Below are positions 60,390 through 64,000 of a DNA stretch of 64,000 nucleotides, piece after piece (position 1 is the stretch's first letter; every line of letters starts with the position of its first letter). A program made the position numbers and the translations under genes. Below the pieces are notes generated by a model that made no database searches, had not been told where the DNA came from, and saw only the letters and a list, made by a program, of their open reading frames with translations. Source of the DNA: Steinernema hermaphroditum (Eukaryota; Nematoda; Chromadorea; Rhabditida; Steinernematidae); NCBI GenBank assembly GCA_030435675.1, contig CM059625.1, positions 16,740,001 to 16,804,000 on the forward strand, in the 5' to 3' direction.

Positions 60390-63300
60390 GATCCTTCAAT
60401 CTACCAAAAAGCATTGAAACCTTCCTGAATGAACGCTTTTTTGTGACCATTGGGTAAGGGTCGAAAGCGGAAAGGACTACACGAAAAAAAGCAAAGATAC
60501 GACCACAAAGTGGACAGTCGAGGCTCGAGACTTCGGAGTAGAGACGATGGGGAAGACGGCGCCTAATGAGGTGAACGGAAATCACACACAAGCGCCCCAC
60601 CCCATTCAGCAGTTAGAGTTCTCTACCCCGCCCCTCAATCAGCGCTCAGTCTTCTCTGACTGGCTGGAATTGGCGCAAAGTCCTGAGGAAACGGCTGCTC
60701 CGTACCTTCATCATTTAAAAAGGACACGGCAGAGGACCATAATCAGCCACTTCAATAAGTTGCCATGAAGTGAAAAAAATGGAAATATGGGTAAAGGCTC
60801 GAAACTGAACAGCGAAAAGAGGCCCTTTCATAAATAATTGAATATTGCTAACAGCGTCAAATATTGTAGTTGATTACTACATTCAGACTCGGCGCCGGGC
60901 CCGCGCGTTCTCGCCTCACAGCTATTTGATGATTAGAGGTTTGTTTTCCCACGCCTAAGTGCTCGTCGACATAATCACAGACTCACATGCGTGCATGAGC
61001 CTTCTCGCCCCCATAGTCCAAAAAAATGACGTTGGTGGGCGGGTTGGCCGAAACGGGCTTTCCGGCAGGGCCAAAGGGAAGAGCCACCGTATACCGATGA
61101 CCGCGACACGCACCATACATCTTAGAAAGACGCATTGACGTCATCGTCTTCGTGCGCCCTCCCAGTTTTGTTGTTTGTGAACTTTTACTGGATTTGCGGG
61201 AAGTTTTCCTCGCTTGGCGTAGACAGATTCGAAACGCAAACGACGAGCAATTCGGTTTGATGCTGTGGGAGTTAAGTGCAGCGTTTTCTTCGGCGCTTTT
61301 TGTCCAATATCACAAAACGGGATTGCTTAAAATATCTGCGTCTCAAATGAATCAGCTTTGGGGTTTCGACCAGGGAACAATAAGCATAAAATGGGTGGAG
61401 AGGTAGCTGAATAGGTGGGAATGATCTCGAGAAAAACCTGGTGACGTCCGAAAAACACAAACCATGCAATAACACTTTATTAGTTATTTTGAGGACCGAA
61501 GGCCGATTTGATAAGGAACCAATAAACCAGATGAATTCAACTCCAACTCGTACTTAAAATGTTAATTTCAAAAGTTGAAATGATAAAAATCAGTACTCAG
61601 AGGAAGCTTCGCCAAGCATTCCCGTCATTAATTTACTGAGAGCTATCAAAAAGAGTTTATGTTTCTTTTGGAACGGATCATTAAAATTGTGGCGAGATCA
61701 ATATTTATCGTCAATTAAAGCGGCTTTGCAACAGGAAGCAGTCAAGATGTTATTACTTCTTCCAGTGTAATCAAAACACTTACCGCAAAATACGAACATA
61801 TCGTGCTCACAGCAAATTTAGTGAATGAATACACTTGATCAGGTTGGTAGCACAACCAATAACGCTACCAAATGTGATCGATGTTAGGTCCCTGATCACT
61901 ACATCGAGGTACAATTTAAACCCACATTACACTAAGGATGTCAAACTAAAACAGTGCTTTATCGTCTTCGAGGATACGATTATGGTGAGCTCTGATTCCC
62001 AGTGATTACCTCGGCTTTATTTTCATGCTGTTCTGTTTTCTTGTGTTGCGTAGTTTCCCCAAAAACAGACGAGTGTGATTTAAGCCATGGACCCTAATAT
62101 TCATCCCTTGAGAGCGGTAACCTTTACATAGAAGATCATGACGGATCTTCATGAATTCGCTTAGTTGTCAATGATACCAATCGGATTCTCCATATGGGCT
62201 TTGCATTCATTCGCCCATCTATGATCAATGCTTCGATGATCATGATGATCATTCGAATTGGCTCAGTTCCGCACTTACGCAAATGACAAGGCTACGATTG
62301 CCGTGCCGCTAAGGGGGATAATGGCGGACGGATGTGGACAACCGATCCGATTGGGCCAATTTCAGAGGTGAAGCGCAAAAGAAAGTTGTTCGCACGACCA
62401 CTTGCTGTGAGGGTCCACTTAGAGCATCACGATAAATCACGCGTTATGCAGGCATGTCCACCGATCATTCATGTTCGCCTCGGACCAACGCTTTAAAGCC
62501 GCTACGGAGAAGGCGAAAAAATGCTCTTTTATTTTGCCCAATTCGTCGAGGGCGCATCTCAATTTCTCCCCCAATTAGACTTCTTCATCTGCGATTGAGG
62601 CAACGGCTGATAGGGAAGAGTTAGAATGGAAGAGCCGTAAATGGGAAACGATAATACACCAGATTGCTTTGGTTTTATCGCCTTCCCTCGTCCTCAACGC
62701 CTAAAGCGGGTGCAATTAATTGGACGCAGTACGAAAAGGATCTATGAGCACTAAAACAATGCGGCATAACAAACCAAAGTAAAAGAAGCTAACAAGCAAC
62801 GTTTTCTTCGCAGAAACCAATGTAATTTCAATGGCGCGTAACGGAAATTTCCTTGCAAAAGAACAATAAACGTTAGTAATGTAGCAAAGTTCGCAGCTTC
62901 TGCAGAATATGGATTTGCGGCGGAAGCGGTCGTTAGCCATCACGAGGAGTTTGCGTGTAAAAAGCCGCCGAAGACAATGGACACCCACACCTGGGCGATC
63001 ACCCTGGCTCCCGCGAAATGAGCATAATGAACGTCATGAACATTGACGGGAAGAATTTGTAATTCTGAAGTCATGAAACGACGCTGGACGGTTTTGGTTT
63101 TTGCTCTATGACTCTTTGCCATTATACAGGAACACAACATTAGAATTTACAGTTGTATTGGAAATTTGGATCCAAAAAATTCAGGGCATAACCCCTAAAA
63201 AAAAGAACAAAAAAGTGGCTGATGAAAAAACGCGATGAAAATGGTGAAGTCCAATTATTCCCCGGTGAACAGTACACTTCATTTATGAAAATAAGATAAG

Positions 63301-64000
63301 AGAACAAGGGGCATGTCTCTCGAATAGGTCAGATCACTTCTGGCATATTTCGAAACAGACTTATGCAAGCCCAACTCATAGAATACACGAAAAGAAAAGC
63401 ATACTAGTCTATTCTATTGAACTGCTGATCAATGTCGCCACATTTTACAAAGGCGTTTCCATGAATCATGTCCATAAATATTCGCATTTCTAAATTCAGT
63501 CGTATTGTTAAAGGAAACTGTTTCCTATAGAGTCTTGAATTTGAATTTCAATCATGTACATTCTTCACATTAAATTAGGACTTTTATAAAACACTAAGAG
63601 CTAATATTTACTTCATACTCCCATGCCTCCGCCCACTATCGATAAGAATAATCTGCGCACGACGCCATCGGCATCTGGCCGATAAACTGAAGGAGCGCCA
63701 TGGAGTTCAGAGATGCGATCATCCGTATTCGATTGTCAGCTCCCTTAGGAGTCGTCCGCAATAGAACAATATGTAAAAAGTGGTCATACGTTAGAAATCG
63801 TCAAGGGACTAGGTTCTGTTTCGTAATTCGGCAATGTTTTCAAAACATCTATTCAAAATGTATCTGATTCTGAATACCATTAAATGTGCAAGTTAGCTGT
63901 ACATCGGTTAATTGCTTCATTCATTGACTTCACAACCTGTAAACAGAGATCGGCGGTCAGGCTGTGTTTATAGATAAGAGACTGTTTTTTTTTTCAAAAA
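60390..64000. other. Upstream flank of cho-1, no supported gene
   Basis: Several open frames (60547-60768, 61152-61406, 62716-62988, 62940-63140) lack splice partners, domains or consistent strand. A minus-strand segment near 62950-63060 is hydrophobic (AQVWVSIVFGGFLHAN) and could be part of a membrane-protein exon, but I cannot connect it to others. The rest is AT-rich. Confidence 0.4.

Noticed and set aside
1..64000. CRISPR arrays, prokaryotic operons or viral genes
   Set aside because: The sequence is eukaryotic with spliced genes. Tandem arrays here are transposon arms, and no viral coding region was recognised.

Overview
The window is nuclear DNA of a nematode. The evidence is two cuticle collagen genes with a Cys-flanked Gly-X-Y layout and a furin-like site, introns that are mostly 43-50 bp with tight GT...TTTCAG borders, an X-box ahead of a Bardet-Biedl gene, and clear orthologues of RBM19, GBA, BBS8, MED8, ephrin and the choline transporter CHO-1. 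All gene models come from reading splice signals by eye. Exon coordinates are given where reading frame and splice phase agree.

Layout. 0.7-3.6 kb (-): RBM19/rbd-1, a six-RRM ribosome biogenesis protein. 4.8-6.1 kb (+): a gene that reads as a delta-COP mu-homology domain spliced in frame to an LRAT/PLAAT-type domain, the most unusual coding gene here. 6.4-7.3 kb (+): an unrecognised single-exon gene. 8.8-10.9 kb (+): two tandem cuticle collagens. 11.0-13.1 kb (-): glucocerebrosidase. 13.65-15.76 kb (-): BBS8 with a perfect palindromic X-box 84 bp upstream. 17.1-22.6 kb (-): a divergent aerolysin/ETX-MTX2-like gene whose last intron holds a 432-bp near-perfect palindrome. 23.85-24.78 kb: a mariner-like non-autonomous element. 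25.9-27.55 kb (-): Mediator subunit MED8. 28-34.5 kb is a graveyard of mobile DNA. It holds a UDP-galactose 4-epimerase (GALE) pseudogene interrupted by one foldback element with a 9-bp target duplication, next to a second foldback element with an 8-bp duplication that carries its own secreted-protein gene. 39.7-46.7 kb (+): a GPI-anchored ephrin spread over seven exons. 47.5-53.1 kb (+): three small genes that look like divergent members of one family. 54.5-60.1 kb (-): the high-affinity choline transporter CHO-1.

The genes are not one pathway. They are housekeeping genes (rbd-1, med8, gba), ciliary and neuronal genes (bbs8, ephrin, cho-1) and lineage-specific families, separated by repeat-rich intergenic DNA. 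The two points most worth following are the delta-COP/LRAT fusion and the 31-34 kb foldback complex with its passenger gene.
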